The notes beneath the pieces are model-generated. The model saw nothing but the letters and a program-made list of their open reading frames with translations, was not told the origin of the DNA and searched no databases. Positions 1 to 9,297 of a DNA stretch of 14,976 nt are shown here, piece after piece. This DNA is from Ichthyophonus hoferi. Lineage: Eukaryota > Opisthokonta > Ichthyosporea > Ichthyophonida > Ichthyophonidae. Within the stretch, counting starts at the first letter, position 1; each line of letters starts with the position of its first letter. The translations under genes and the position numbers were made by a program. The stretch is taken from assembly GCA_002751075.1 (NCBI GenBank), contig NAOQ01000103.1, positions 1 through 14,976 of the forward strand, in the 5' to 3' direction.

Positions 1-1741
1 TTGATTGCATTAGATTGTGCCGGCCAATGAAAATCATTTTAATCCTGGTTCGGGTCCATTATTGGCCCGACTCAAAATAACATTAGATTTTCCTATTTTC
101 ATTGTAGCCTTCCGATATTCTTCAGGAAATTTTAAATTTCATAAGAGCAAAAAAAAATACAGCAAATAATAAATACGTGAACTTAGTCAGAATAGAAGTA
201 ATTTTTTTGGTATGGTAGTATCCATATTATGTAGTGCTATAGAGTTTTCTGATTGTGTTCGTTGATTGGGTGTGCCTTTGTCTTTTATTTTTTTAATTGA
301 TTATAAAAATAAACTGGCTCAAGTAAATCCCTTTATTTAAAATAATATAATTTATTCTTCACCTTGCCAATTACAGTTACCTACCTTGTTGGCTACATTT
401 ATTCCGTTTTAAGTTATTTTACAGAATAAACATACTTTCCTATTGGTTTGGGACCGTTAGTTCAACTATTTTATGTTATGTTTGATGAAGATGTTGACCT
501 TCTTCCAATAGCTATTACGTATAATACCACCGCCACCTATGCCAAAATCCTCATACCTGACACTAGATAATGTTGTATTTTGTGTTGCCTATCAAATCTG
601 CATGAGCTATAGATAATTACAACACGCTAGTTACATTGATTCAAGAATAAATCCTCCAGTTGATCACCAGCAAGGACTGCAATGAAATCAGAACTCGGAT
701 ACATCAGAGAATATAGAATTTGTGTAAGTCACGTATACCTTCCACATCCGAGTTCCTGTACGTGCACCGTGTTAAATAATGTATTACACAACATACCTAT
801 GACCACAGAGTACATTAAAGTAATTTTTGTGTCATTCGTTTTCTGTTTATCGGTTTACTTACACGTTGTATATTGGGGTATTCTTACAAATGTTTAAAGA
901 TAGGACTCATGGCTACTAGAAAAAGCGAACAAAACATGTAGGATATTTATGGGCGTTATGGTTGTATCTATATGATAGTACTTGGTTATGACGGTTGAGT
1001 TATTGCTATATGATATAGTTTTTCTTATATATATTTTTGTGCAGGTGATGAGTTCGATGTAGCAGAATTCGACCTACTACTATTCATTCACATTGTGATA
1101 ATATATTTTGCATAGGTTGCATATGTACTTAACAACGGATGAGAATATTGTTTAAAATTTAATAAATTACTATATTTTATTAGTTTCCAACTTTACAGGC
1201 CGTCTACAGATATTAGCGGGAAATATGTTCAGGTGAATATGTATTTCATATATCATTAATCTCCTTTTGTTTTCTTTTTTTTTTTTTTTTTTTTGGCAAA
1301 ATTTGAATCATGTTACCGCAAGGTGAATAGGATAAAGGGTGATGACCGCATTATTGGGGTTACTTATTGCAAGGTAATAACATATCGGCTGTCAAACCTT
1401 ATTGAGGTAATTTTCTAACATGCTAATTGCCAAGTATGAAATAATCAGAGACTTACTTCTTCGAAATTCAAATAAAGGTTCCATAAGATGGGGTTGTGGT
1501 ATGGATGTCCAGGGTAAGATAGATCATAATCGTTATTGTGCAATAATAATTTTATAGTTAATGGTTACGCAATTTATTCGTTGCGTTTTCTGCTCTCTCA
1601 AAAAAGATTTAATAAGTAAATATAACATTTTAATATATATATAAAGTATGATAAATCTTAGAGGAAAGCCATCTCACTTCTATTATTACGCCAGTATATT
1701 GTTATAGTAAATAACAGTAAATGATTAACGGCATGGAAGTG
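1..1741. other. AT-rich intergenic stretch, no gene seen
   Basis: No coding frame with recognisable family features was found on either strand. The longest start-to-stop frame (682-897, plus) encodes 71 residues of low-complexity hydrophobic sequence, which is expected by chance at this base composition. Local structures are minor: a small hairpin near 51-70 (CGGGTCC paired with GGCCCG) and a poly-T run described separately. The segment probably lies between the 3' end of the desaturase gene and an unseen neighbour to the left. Confidence 0.6.
1275..1294. repeat. poly-T homopolymer run
   Basis: An uninterrupted run of about 20 T follows a T-rich lead-in (TTTTGTTTTC). It could be the A-tail of an old retroposed sequence inserted on the minus strand, but no recognisable retroposon body adjoins it, so it is recorded only as a homopolymer. 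Confidence 0.8.
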
Positions 1742-1747
1742 TTTATT
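1742..1747 (-). promoter_or_regulatory. candidate polyadenylation signal of the desaturase gene
   Basis: The plus-strand TTTATT reads AATAAA on the minus strand, 86 bases past the desaturase stop codon at 1833-1835. Position and orientation suit a canonical poly(A) signal and would give a short 3' UTR of about 100-120 nt. AATAAA is frequent by chance in AT-rich DNA, so transcript data would be needed to confirm use. Confidence 0.45.
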
Positions 1748-1832
1748 AAATGATTTTTTAAAATAAGTAGTTTAAGCTAATTTTTATCTGTAGATTTTGC
1801 TCAAAACCGTGAGACCTAGACAATGCGACCAT

Positions 1833-3800
1833 TTACAATTTCTTCTTAAGATAATCACGAGTTTCATAAATATCTTCTAGAGCCTTAGATGCAGACCTAT
1901 TTTCACGAACAACCCTGGTCTCCAGGGTGAAATTAGGGTTGAAGAAAAACTCCATAAGAAGGCCGACATAAGAGGGGTGGCTGTAAAGGGGATCATAGAA
2001 CTCGCTGGCAATCTTTCTAACAGTAGGTAGTCTGGACCATGGGACCCTAGGCAGATCATGGTGCTCATTGTGGTGGCCAATGTTAAAAGCAAATTGGTTG
2101 ATAGGACCATAGTAAGAGTAGGTTTCCTGCTCTTCGCGCACAGCATAGTGTTCAGCAAACCAGCGTGCACCAACGGGGTGAAGTCCAATGGAGAAGAAAA
2201 AGCTGGAGAACATATAAATGCAAGCACGAAGACCCCAGAAATGATAGACCGCGTAAGCGGTAGGGAGATTAAGTAAGTAGTTCGCGGCTACCCACCTGTC
2301 AAAGTACATGGGACCATAGCGGGCTGTTCTGTACGCCTGAACGAAGGCAAAGAGGAAGAGGTAAGTCATCTTACCAATGGTAGTCGTACCAAATATCTTC
2401 TGTTCCAAAGGTCCGGGAATATCAGGGTCATCGTATATCTCATTGAGATGGATGTGATGTTGCTTGTGATAATACGTGAAAGTAATGCCTAATGGGATAA
2501 TATGTGGGATATTGCAGAATAGAAGGAAAGCGTTATTAAAAAACTTTGTTTGGAAGCCTGACTGGTGTCCGAATTCGTGGACAAGAATAAGGAGGGCATG
2601 GTCTACAAAAGCACCCACACAGTAGGCTACGGTAAAGATAACCCACCAGTCGTAATCCTGTATCGATAATATTTACCTGTCAGAACCTTTATTTAAACAT
2701 CTTAAATTGACTAAATTTAAAATGCTAGTCTGGTATATAAAGAATGTACATGATTCCGAGCAGAGTAACAATTTGATGATTTAAAATGTCGGGCAAGGTA
2801 GTAGATAAATAAACTGGGGTATTTGAGTGATATAGACCAAAGGAATAGGTGTAACAAACCATCAAGAAGCTTATGTGTGTATGAAAATAGACATATAGGC
2901 GTGTAAATAGGTAAAGGGAAAAGACTAACTGAAGTACTCGAAGGAAAGGAGCAGAGAAGTGCAAAAAAATATAAATCCCATTAACAGCTGTTATATTACA
3001 AATTATCCTAGCTTGAACATAACTTACCCTAATGGTATATATAGACCAGAACTGAAATCCAAAGAGGATAATGGCCCATAGACCAGTAGATGGATCAGGC
3101 TTGGTTAGGGCCATTATTTCGGGGTGCGCTTTCAAGATGTCTTTACGGCGTTTCCAGTGTGGCTGTAAGTAAGATAAAATATTAGTTAAATATTTGGGAA
3201 AATAGATCATACTAAGAACCAATATATGTCGGTTTTTCTGAGTATACTTTGCTCAAACGATAATCAGCATCTAACAAAAAATAACACATAACAGACGTTT
3301 GCTATTTATGTTGTAGTACAATACCACCTTTCCGCCCGGGTCAACAAGTCTGGCAAACGCCATACTGTAAGGTATGTTTCTACAAGCTCGTTTTCTATTT
3401 TCTTATCTAATTAAACCTATTACCATTACATACTATTCTTTCTGTCTCAACAGTCTCATTTCATACCTGCTCTAAATGCGCCAAAATATACGTACATGTC
3501 ACAAAACTTGACCTTCAAATAGAAAAATAGATCATCAATAATGAAACAAGCGGATGCAAAGCAGTAATAATACTAATCCATTTGCCATAAAATCTATAAC
3601 TTTTTAAATGAAATATGGTTGTTGAAGCCATCTCTAACTAAACAAAAAAGCATCCATAGTATTTGTGCAAAATAGACCTTGCAACAGCTTACCTGTTGGT
3701 ACTCCACCCGTGTGAATTCCTTCTGTATAATATGGGTAGAATTGGACATTTCAGGGGTTGTAGACCCCTCAGTCTGCCCGGGAGCAGTAGTTGTTGCCAT
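1833..3800 (-). CDS. DEGS1: sphingolipid delta-4 desaturase (dihydroceramide desaturase), three exons
   Basis: The gene converts dihydroceramide to ceramide by inserting a trans 4,5 double bond in the sphingoid base at the ER membrane. Read on the minus strand, the exons are 3800-3693, 3162-3028 and 2657-1833. All junctions are phase 0 with GT donors (GTAAGC, GTAAGT) and AG acceptors, giving 355 residues (human DEGS1 has 323). Residues 37-57 match the family N-terminal motif (QPHWKRRKDILKAHPEI). Hydrophobic segments lie near 62-80 and 85-106. The three di-iron histidine boxes are HEFGH (108-112), HKQHH (145-149) and HNEHH (277-281). QETYSYYGP (258-266) is a family signature. The C-terminus KKKL fits a di-lysine ER-retrieval signal. 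The start at 3800 has a good context (GAC before ATGG). The first box HEFGHQ departs from the usual HE(I/L)(S/A)HN. No overlap with other genes; ends in TAA. The family is certain; the exact start is less so. The symbol denotes homology only. Confidence 0.95.
2658..3027 (-). other. intron 2 of the desaturase gene (370 nt)
   Basis: The donor is AGG|GTAAGT at 3028/3027 and the acceptor ATCGATACAG|GAT at 2658/2657, both on the minus strand. It joins IYTIR to DYDWWVIF in phase 0. The acceptor has a weak pyrimidine tract. A competing AG 19 bases upstream (TCTGACAG) would shift the frame, so the downstream AG is preferred. The acceptor is upstream of the first in-frame GTG/ATG of exon 3, so exon 3 is 13 codons longer than its start-to-stop frame suggests. 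Confidence 0.88.
3163..3692 (-). other. intron 1 of the desaturase gene (530 nt)
   Basis: The donor is CAG|GTAAGC at 3693/3692 and the acceptor TTACTTACAG|CC at 3163/3162, both on the minus strand. It joins residue 36 (Gln) to Pro37 in phase 0, restoring the conserved family stretch YQQPHWKRRK. No element or reading frame of note was seen inside it. Confidence 0.9.
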
Positions 3801-3895
3801 GTCTGACAATACTTAGTATCTAAGATACACGTTTGTCTAAGTAATGAAAAAGAACAGCTTAAATAGCCTACATTTACTTGTGGTGAGCCCTCCAT
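3689..3895 (-). other. out-of-frame upstream reading frame overlapping the desaturase start
   Basis: An ATG at 3895 in strong context (GAA before ATGG) opens a 68-codon frame that runs past the desaturase ATG at 3800 in a different frame. The encoded peptide (starting MEGSPQVNVGYL) has no recognisable family. If the mRNA starts upstream of 3895, this frame would compete with translation of the enzyme. Alternatively, GTAAAT at 3877 and TTACTTAG ending at 3837 could act as splice sites, but that intron would be only 41 nt. Its function is uncertain. Confidence 0.3.
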
Positions 3896-3900
3896 TTCAT

Positions 3901-4511
3901 TCGACTCTTGGTGGGTTCGGAAAATTCCCCTGAAATTCTATGGTGATTGTATTAAATTGTTATAAGATTGATACAATACTCGACTGGTACTGACTCGTTC
4001 TCTTTCAAATTTAGACAGATTCTAAATGTATGAGATTATATGTGCATAAAAAATATTAATTACACATGGCCCAAACTTATGTTCATATTTTTTACATTAT
4101 ACCTGGAGGCATCAATTTTTAAGTTTGCAGGACGTATTGTAATTTTTCTAATGGTCACATTCAGGATAAATTGCACGAGTAGTTGTAATAAATTCACCCT
4201 GTACAACTAACTAGCTATTGGAATGCCATAAACAGATAAGCAAGCAAGCGCGCACCAATAGCAAGCAACAAAGATTCGGTTTCATTTTACTAAAATGCCT
4301 TTAGCATTTTCTTTACCTATCCCCAACCCTTAGGTTGATCTAATAGAGCATGTAGCAACCATCCATTCTAAGAGTATTGTTAGCAAAGAGAAACTATTCG
4401 AGGATGTTTTCACCTGTTTTTCTATTAGCAATTGTTCAAACTGTGTTATACCTTTGATGAAACGTGTCAAAAAGACCGTTAAAAAAGACCGTATAGAAAT
4501 AGGTCATGTTG
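3901..4511. other. region upstream of the desaturase gene, no gene assigned
   Basis: This should hold the desaturase promoter on the minus strand, but no clear TATA box or other motif stands out. On the plus strand an acceptor-like pyrimidine tract ending CCCTTAG at 4333 is followed by an 85-codon open frame to 4591. It is discussed as a finding because it is not longer than chance frames elsewhere in the window. Confidence 0.4.
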
Positions 4512-4987
4512 CTTTATCGCTAGTGCTAATCTTTCCAGTTAACACCAAGATTGCTAAGTTCAATAGCTTAAAGGGAGCCAATCATAAATAATTTATAGTA
4601 ATAAAACACAAATTATTATTAATATGTACACCTTCATGATTGTCGTTGTCTTTTTATTAATATAATACCCCTTGTGACTTATACATACCATAATTTTATT
4701 ATATCTATTTATTATAAAGCTTACCCCAAAATATGTTTGAAAAAATAAATTAATAAAAGTATAGATTACTACATTATATATATTCGTATTCATGCTTGTC
4801 TTACTACAATACATCTTAGTTATTTAGTTATATTATTTATCCCCATTTTATATATTAATTTTAAAAAGAATATCCACAAAGAGCAAAAAGTATATCATGG
4901 AATTATATTCATATTCAGGGTATGTTATAAAAATACTATTGTCCTTATTTAGATGGTGAATTAACTCTTTTTCTCATTGATGTAATA
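4512..4987 (+). repeat. dispersed repeat, copy A (two copies in window)
   Basis: Three blocks match copy B at 12722-12926 in the same order and orientation: 4512-4590 (starting CTTTATCGC, containing GTGCTAATCTTTC and AAGATTGCTAAGTTC), a short block 4801-4812 (TTACTACAATAC), and 4932-4987 (GTCCTTATTTAGATGG, then TCTCATTGATGTAATA). Blocks are about 85-90% identical by eye. Copy A carries about 150 extra bases between the first and second blocks, and 119 bases in place of 3 between the second and third, all very AT-rich. No terminal inverted repeats or target duplication were recognised, so the family is unassigned. It could be the 3' part of a larger transposable element. Confidence 0.8.
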
Positions 4988-6125
4988 GTGTTCTACAAAT
5001 GGCTTTTTAGCTAACTATTTCATTGGTTTAACGTTTAACCTGCACAGTATATATTGACAAATCACCAGATTGTGAATTAAACAAATAATTGATGTTCATA
5101 GTCAGTCAATTAAAAGCCATCATGCCATTCAATTAAATTGATTATTATTTTCCAACACAATCGAAAGTTTTGGAAGAGCATGGACGCTTGAATCTGAAAA
5201 AGTGTTTATTTGTAAGGTGTGTGCTTACTTATACAAAATCTTTAATTGAATCTATATAAGGACATATAACTGGGCTTGATAATTTTAATACGGATCAGCT
5301 AGACTCTTCCTTATCTTTGATTTACGTTAAAAAAAAACCCCCACTACAACGTGGTGTACAGAGCACATCGCAAACTGTAGTGTAAGAATTGATTACATTG
5401 ATTGTATTATTAAATTAATAAAAAGAAAACCATTAATGAGTGAATTTAATATATCCTGGGATAATAGTTATAATAAAAAACAATAACTGTAATCGTACGG
5501 TGAGCGGGACCGTTATGGATATTTTGGAGAGCATTTTTAAAAGGTTGGTGTTTGTACCCGCGCCTTGGAATTCCAAGTTTATGGAGAACCTACAATGACC
5601 ATATGGGAAATGGCTATATTTTCTGAGGTATCTAAAAACCTCAGAGTGCATAATATAAAAGCATTAATTTGAATGAACTGTTTAATTTTGATAGCAAGCA
5701 AGGTGTAGATCTAATGGAATTTTATCTTAGTAAATGACATTCTATCAATATTAACATATACAGTTATTATATAAGAAAATAAGAACAAATGTATAAATAT
5801 CATGACAGAAATTGGCTTTCTTTTATGTTTCCAGGACAACCAAAGCTAGCATCATGCACTTGCCATTATTATATTGGATTGTTTTTTTATTCTTTCAAAG
5901 TCGTTTAATCGATCCCAATTAGAATCAACCGTTGAGCTTTTTGTTATTGCACCAATAAAGTCGTCGAGGTAATGGGTAAGCAAACCTCAATGTGCTGATT
6001 GGCTATTCTGAAGATCAATCGGAAATCTGGATCAGCGTGCGGTAAGTTAAATTAGGAACAATACGGAAACAGTGATTTCGTTATCCTTTGAAACTATTTT
6101 TTTTTTACTTCTTTTTCTCTCCGGG
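4988..6125. other. AT-rich stretch, no gene seen
   Basis: No coding frame with family signatures was found on either strand. There is a short imperfect hairpin around 5343-5383 (CACTACA paired with TGTAGTG) next to an A-run and C-run near 5328-5342. The rest is unremarkable AT-rich sequence. Confidence 0.55.
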
Positions 6126-6293
6126 ATTGCCGCCACCAAATTCTTGCTTTTCCACTAACTTTAAACCCTAAACCCTAAAAACTAAATTCTAAACTCTAAA
6201 CCATACCCTTGCCACTATATTCAAAAACATTATAGTGGCAAGGTTATAGTTTAGGGTTTAGGGTTTAAGGCGTCACCCATTGTGGCGCCCAAT
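6126..6293. repeat. hairpin element with telomere-like heptamer arms
   Basis: The core is a perfect 13-bp inverted repeat, CCTTGCCACTATA at 6207-6219 and TATAGTGGCAAGG at 6231-6243, around an 11-nt loop. Outside it, the left arm (6165-6199) is a period-7 array of CCCTAAA and degenerate forms; the right arm (6250-6267) has two TTTAGGG units plus TTTA in the opposite orientation. At the outer edges, ATTGCCGCCACC (6126-6137) is an imperfect inverted match to TGTGGCGCCCAAT (6281-6293). The whole 168-bp unit therefore looks like a foldback or MITE-like element. TTTAGGG is the telomere repeat of most plants and several algal and protist groups. No target-site duplication was recognised. Confidence 0.7.
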
Positions 6294-6659
6294 AATCGTT
6301 TCAAGAATTGACCTACCGCTATTTCTGGCCAAATAATTCGCCTATTCTAAAACAGACGTGATCCTATTGGAAGGCATCGAGAAAATCTACCAACCACTTT
6401 ACGGGGTTGCTACATCATGCTATCCTACGAAATGCTCCCATCATCGATGACAGCCGTCATGTTTGCAGTCATCTTGTTCTTGACAACCAATCCAATTTTA
6501 ATGTGAGATGAGGTAAGTAGTTCTTTGGTTAACTATTTTCAGTCCAGCCCAAGTCTATAAAAAGTCACGAATCAGGTATCTTGGTTTGACTCGGGGAATA
6601 CCGTAAAACGGTTCTGTCCTACGATAAAGATTTAGCACTGGTAGACGAGAATATCCATG
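6294..6659. other. intergenic stretch, no gene assigned
   Basis: The segment has somewhat less A+T than its surroundings. A 28-codon frame at 6418-6504 (plus, starting MLSYEMLPSSM) is hydrophobic but too short to support a gene. A GAG|GTAAGT donor-like site lies just after it, near 6510, and no partner exon was identified. Confidence 0.4.

Positions 6660-6705
<46 letters not shown>
6660..6705. repeat. (AT)n microsatellite
   Basis: The run is 46 bases of alternating A and T with a single G interruption at 6680. It is self-complementary and could extrude a cruciform. Short minus-strand frames rich in alternating Tyr and Ile across it are artefacts of the repeat. Confidence 0.97.
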
Positions 6706-6706
6706 T

Positions 6707-7693
6707 TAAAAGAGTTACATGTTGAATAGCAGATGAGAAAATACTTTCCCTGCAACAATACACAGAATTTACCTCACCAGTAGACCAATCTATTGGCTCT
6801 CCAAAGGGCAGTATAAACACCTTATCGACCACTAAAAGCGAGTATATATTACCAGTCAACCACACATTAGTAGATTTCTTACATCGATTCGCTACTAAAC
6901 TTCCTACTGTATAGACGCTGGATGCGTAAAGTTACACATTGACAGCCAGTGAGCAATACGTTTTACCGAGGAAAGCTGTGTTCCTTGAGGTACTCGACAT
7001 ATCAAATTTAAATAATGGTACGTCCGGGACTGTATAATTAACAAGGTGGTAGAGGTTAAACCCTGCCCACATCGATCGTAAATCTTGGCTGGACCATTTA
7101 TAGTTAGATGAATGTGCCAGCCTGTGAATCTCATCTACTCATGCTTAATGTACAGTTGTAATTATATAGCAATCACTCATCTGTAGTTTCTATTTAATAA
7201 AATACTACTTAAGAACAAATATCATGTCTAGTGAACACGTAGAAAAGATATTAGGAAATACACATAAATATAACGCACACTGTATATTGTTAAAGTACGG
7301 AAAACCCTAGATGTTGCTAACAAACAGTTTGGTAGAACTCCTAGGCTGGGATGTACTTATCTCAAATCTATACCACATGGTCAACTGATATTGACTTGAA
7401 CCAAAAACTCTATAGCCACCAATCAAAGACTAGATTCAATATTTCAATGATAGCATCTTCTATACATCTTCTATACATCATATGCATGAAACCGATTTTT
7501 ATGCTAAAATAGACTTAAAGAACTCTTTCTCTCTTACTAATAAATTCCTGTGATAGTTTCAAGTGTGAATTCCACATTTTCCTCTTTTTAAAATTGTACT
7601 TCAGTTTTATTTGTCCTCTTTTCGTAAAACATTCTGTTAAAACAGGAATATTTGATATATTTTGTTATTTCTTTATATAGTTATAAATATTTA
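6707..7693. other. intergenic stretch, no gene seen
   Basis: Two minus-strand frames (6904-7134, 76 codons; 6707-6865, part of a 77-codon frame) have a more balanced residue composition than their neighbours. They show no recognisable motif and are within chance length for this base composition. No RNA gene or repeat was recognised. Confidence 0.45.
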
Positions 7694-7705
7694 CAGGGAG
7701 TTTCT

Positions 7706-7766
7706 GGAAATAATTCGACAAATTCCAAAAGTGAGCGACAAATCTCAAAAATAATTCAACAAACCC
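7706..7766. repeat. left subterminal array of the MITE (3 units of ~20 bp)
   Basis: Three tandem units of about 20 bp share the core RCAAAYYC: 7706-7725, 7726-7745 and 7746-7766. The middle unit carries GAGCGACAAATC, which is matched by one specific unit of the right array. Subterminal repeats of this kind commonly bind transposase; that role is inferred here. Confidence 0.75.
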
Positions 7767-8332
7767 TACATATATAAAACGAAATAGAATAATAAAGAGG
7801 AAATTGAAAGAAATTTACATTTTTGTTATTTTCACTTGATGAATTGCATTTTTTACACATATTTCTTATAATTTTTTTAAACAAAAAAAAAATGTTAATT
7901 AAGAAAAAAGAATAATAGTTGGAAAATCTATTATTCGTGTAATATCTCATGTAAACTTTCATTCATCTTTCCTCACATTTCTGTTACAGACAAATCCTTA
8001 CATATGTAAATGGAAAGATACCAAAAATACGTAAATGAACATTTTGAATATACATAATACTGTAATATTGGAAATAGGACTAGTATCTGTTGTACTGAGT
8101 TATGTCAGGTAGAGGGGAAGCTAATGTTCTAATTAGCTGCTCTTGAATCTCCCTTTATTGGTCAATGATATGGTAGCTTTTACATAGCTTCTTATTTGGC
8201 AATTTAGTGTATAAGTAATACGTAACTATAATCTATGCAATTGTGGATGCGTGTATATAGTTATATATTATCAAAAGAATCAACATCATACTCATGTTTT
8301 ATATATATATTAAAAATGTCCATTTACTGTTA

Positions 8333-8454
8333 GGATCTGTTGAATTATTGTTGGGATCTGTCCATTTATATAAAGATTTATCAAATTATATTGGGATTTG
8401 TCGCTCAATTTTAGAATTTATCGAATTATTTCTGGGATTTGTCAAATTATTTCC
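8333..8454. repeat. right subterminal array of the MITE (6 units of 19-21 bp)
   Basis: Units begin at 8333, 8354, 8375, 8394, 8415 and 8435. They follow the pattern GGATTTGTCGAATTATTTTG with drift (GGATCTGT, GATTTATC, GGATTTGTC, AATTTATC). The array is in inverted orientation to the left array and has twice as many units, suggesting expansion on one side or loss on the other. Confidence 0.8.
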
Positions 8455-8464
8455 AAGAACCCTG

Positions 8465-8765
8465 TAATATGTACCTGGGAAAAAAGTTATTACAATTTAT
8501 TGGTGCTCAACAGCAATTCAAGATGATCTATCAAAATTGAGCCATGGTAGAGATCTTGTAATCATATAATAGGCCATTTCTGATCATGTTTTGAGGTACA
8601 GATAACCTCATTGCTTAGGTATCCTGCCTAGGACAAATCTTTCTCACTTGTTTAATAATAATAAATACGTCTTAGCATATCTGTAATTTTTGTATGCAAA
8701 GGGACACATTAACCCTCTTTCTAATTCAGCATTATCTTCCCTTCTAAACGAATATAGGTCACATG
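8465..8765. other. spacer between MITE and copia element, nothing seen
   Basis: About 300 bases of AT-rich sequence separate the two mobile elements. No coding frame, RNA gene or repeat was recognised. Confidence 0.6.
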
Positions 8766-8988
8766 TGTCAAATATCACTAATTAGCACTTAGTCCTTTTA
8801 GGATTTCATGCTAACCAATCAACATATTTTATTATGGGTTCAGTAGAAGATACACGTTATGCAGAACGAATTTATCTATCAGTGCACCACTTGGCGGTTC
8901 AGGGTATATAATAAACTTAATGACAGTCAGTCGGGACCTTTTTTTTTTTAGGGGATAAAAGTCCGTGGAGATGTTATCTAACAAAACA
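8766..8988 (+). repeat. 5' LTR of the copia fossil
   Basis: It starts TGTCAAATATCAC and ends CTAACAAAACA, giving TG...CA ends. It contains a TATA-box-like GGGTATATAATAAACT near 8904-8919, the probable promoter core of the family. It is about 93% identical to the 3' LTR apart from small length differences. Similarity between the LTR copies may run a few bases beyond the CA. Confidence 0.9.
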
Positions 8989-8990
8989 CT

Positions 8991-9275
8991 CTGAACGTAT
9001 CCTGTTTGAGTCGTATGAATGTCCCCGTTATTTTCCTGTCAGATTTCAAAACCGATGTATTCTCTTGGCACTCCCATGTCCTTCATATTGAAACGATTTG
9101 TCAGGCTGCCAGGTTTTTTACAAATTCTACTCTTGTCATTTATATTGTCCGATACAAGCAGCATATCTTTCACATAAACACATAAGGACATGTAAGTGCC
9201 AAGGGAATACATCAGTTTTGAAATCTGACAGGAAAATAATGGGGACACTCATGCAACTCAAACAGGATACATTCG
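8991..9275. repeat. internal inverted repeat of copia reverse transcriptase sequence
   Basis: Arms 8991-9083 and 9184-9275 are reverse complements at roughly 85-90% identity by eye, around a 100-base spacer. The first arm plus spacer reads as reverse transcriptase on the minus strand (YVKDMLLVSDN, then KDMGVPREYIGFEI); the second arm reads as the same region on the plus strand and leads into the RNase H part. The repeat begins within a few bases of the 5' LTR end. It looks like a head-to-head rearrangement within the element. Confidence 0.85.
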
Positions 9276-9297
9276 GAAGCTCGTGTGAGTTCATGGT

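Larger units (their letters stand above)
7694..8464. mobile_element. non-autonomous DNA transposon (MITE-like), TA-flanked, CAGGG termini
   Basis: The element starts CAGGG at 7694 and ends CCCTG at 8464; TA immediately precedes and follows it, fitting a 2-bp TA target duplication as made by Tc1/mariner-type transposases. The left end read forward and the right end read in reverse complement align over about 75 bases (GGAAATAATTYGACAAATYCC, then AGCGACAAATC, then AATAATTCAACA). Both ends are built from a ~20-bp motif, three units on the left and six on the right. The 560-bp interior is AT-rich and holds no transposase-like frame, so it would depend on an enzyme encoded elsewhere. The superfamily assignment rests on the TA duplication alone and is tentative. 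Confidence 0.75.

Noticed and set aside
1877-2276. Open frames at 1877-2227 (minus) and 2058-2276 (plus)
   Set aside because: They lie inside desaturase exon 3 in other frames and carry no family motif.
6632-7134. Two minus-strand frames with balanced composition (76 and 77 codons)
   Set aside because: One runs into the AT microsatellite, neither shows a motif, and no splice junction links them convincingly.
7694-8464. hAT or PIF/Harbinger assignment for the MITE
   Set aside because: The 8 bases on either side do not match, and TTA / TAA are not direct repeats; only TA is duplicated.
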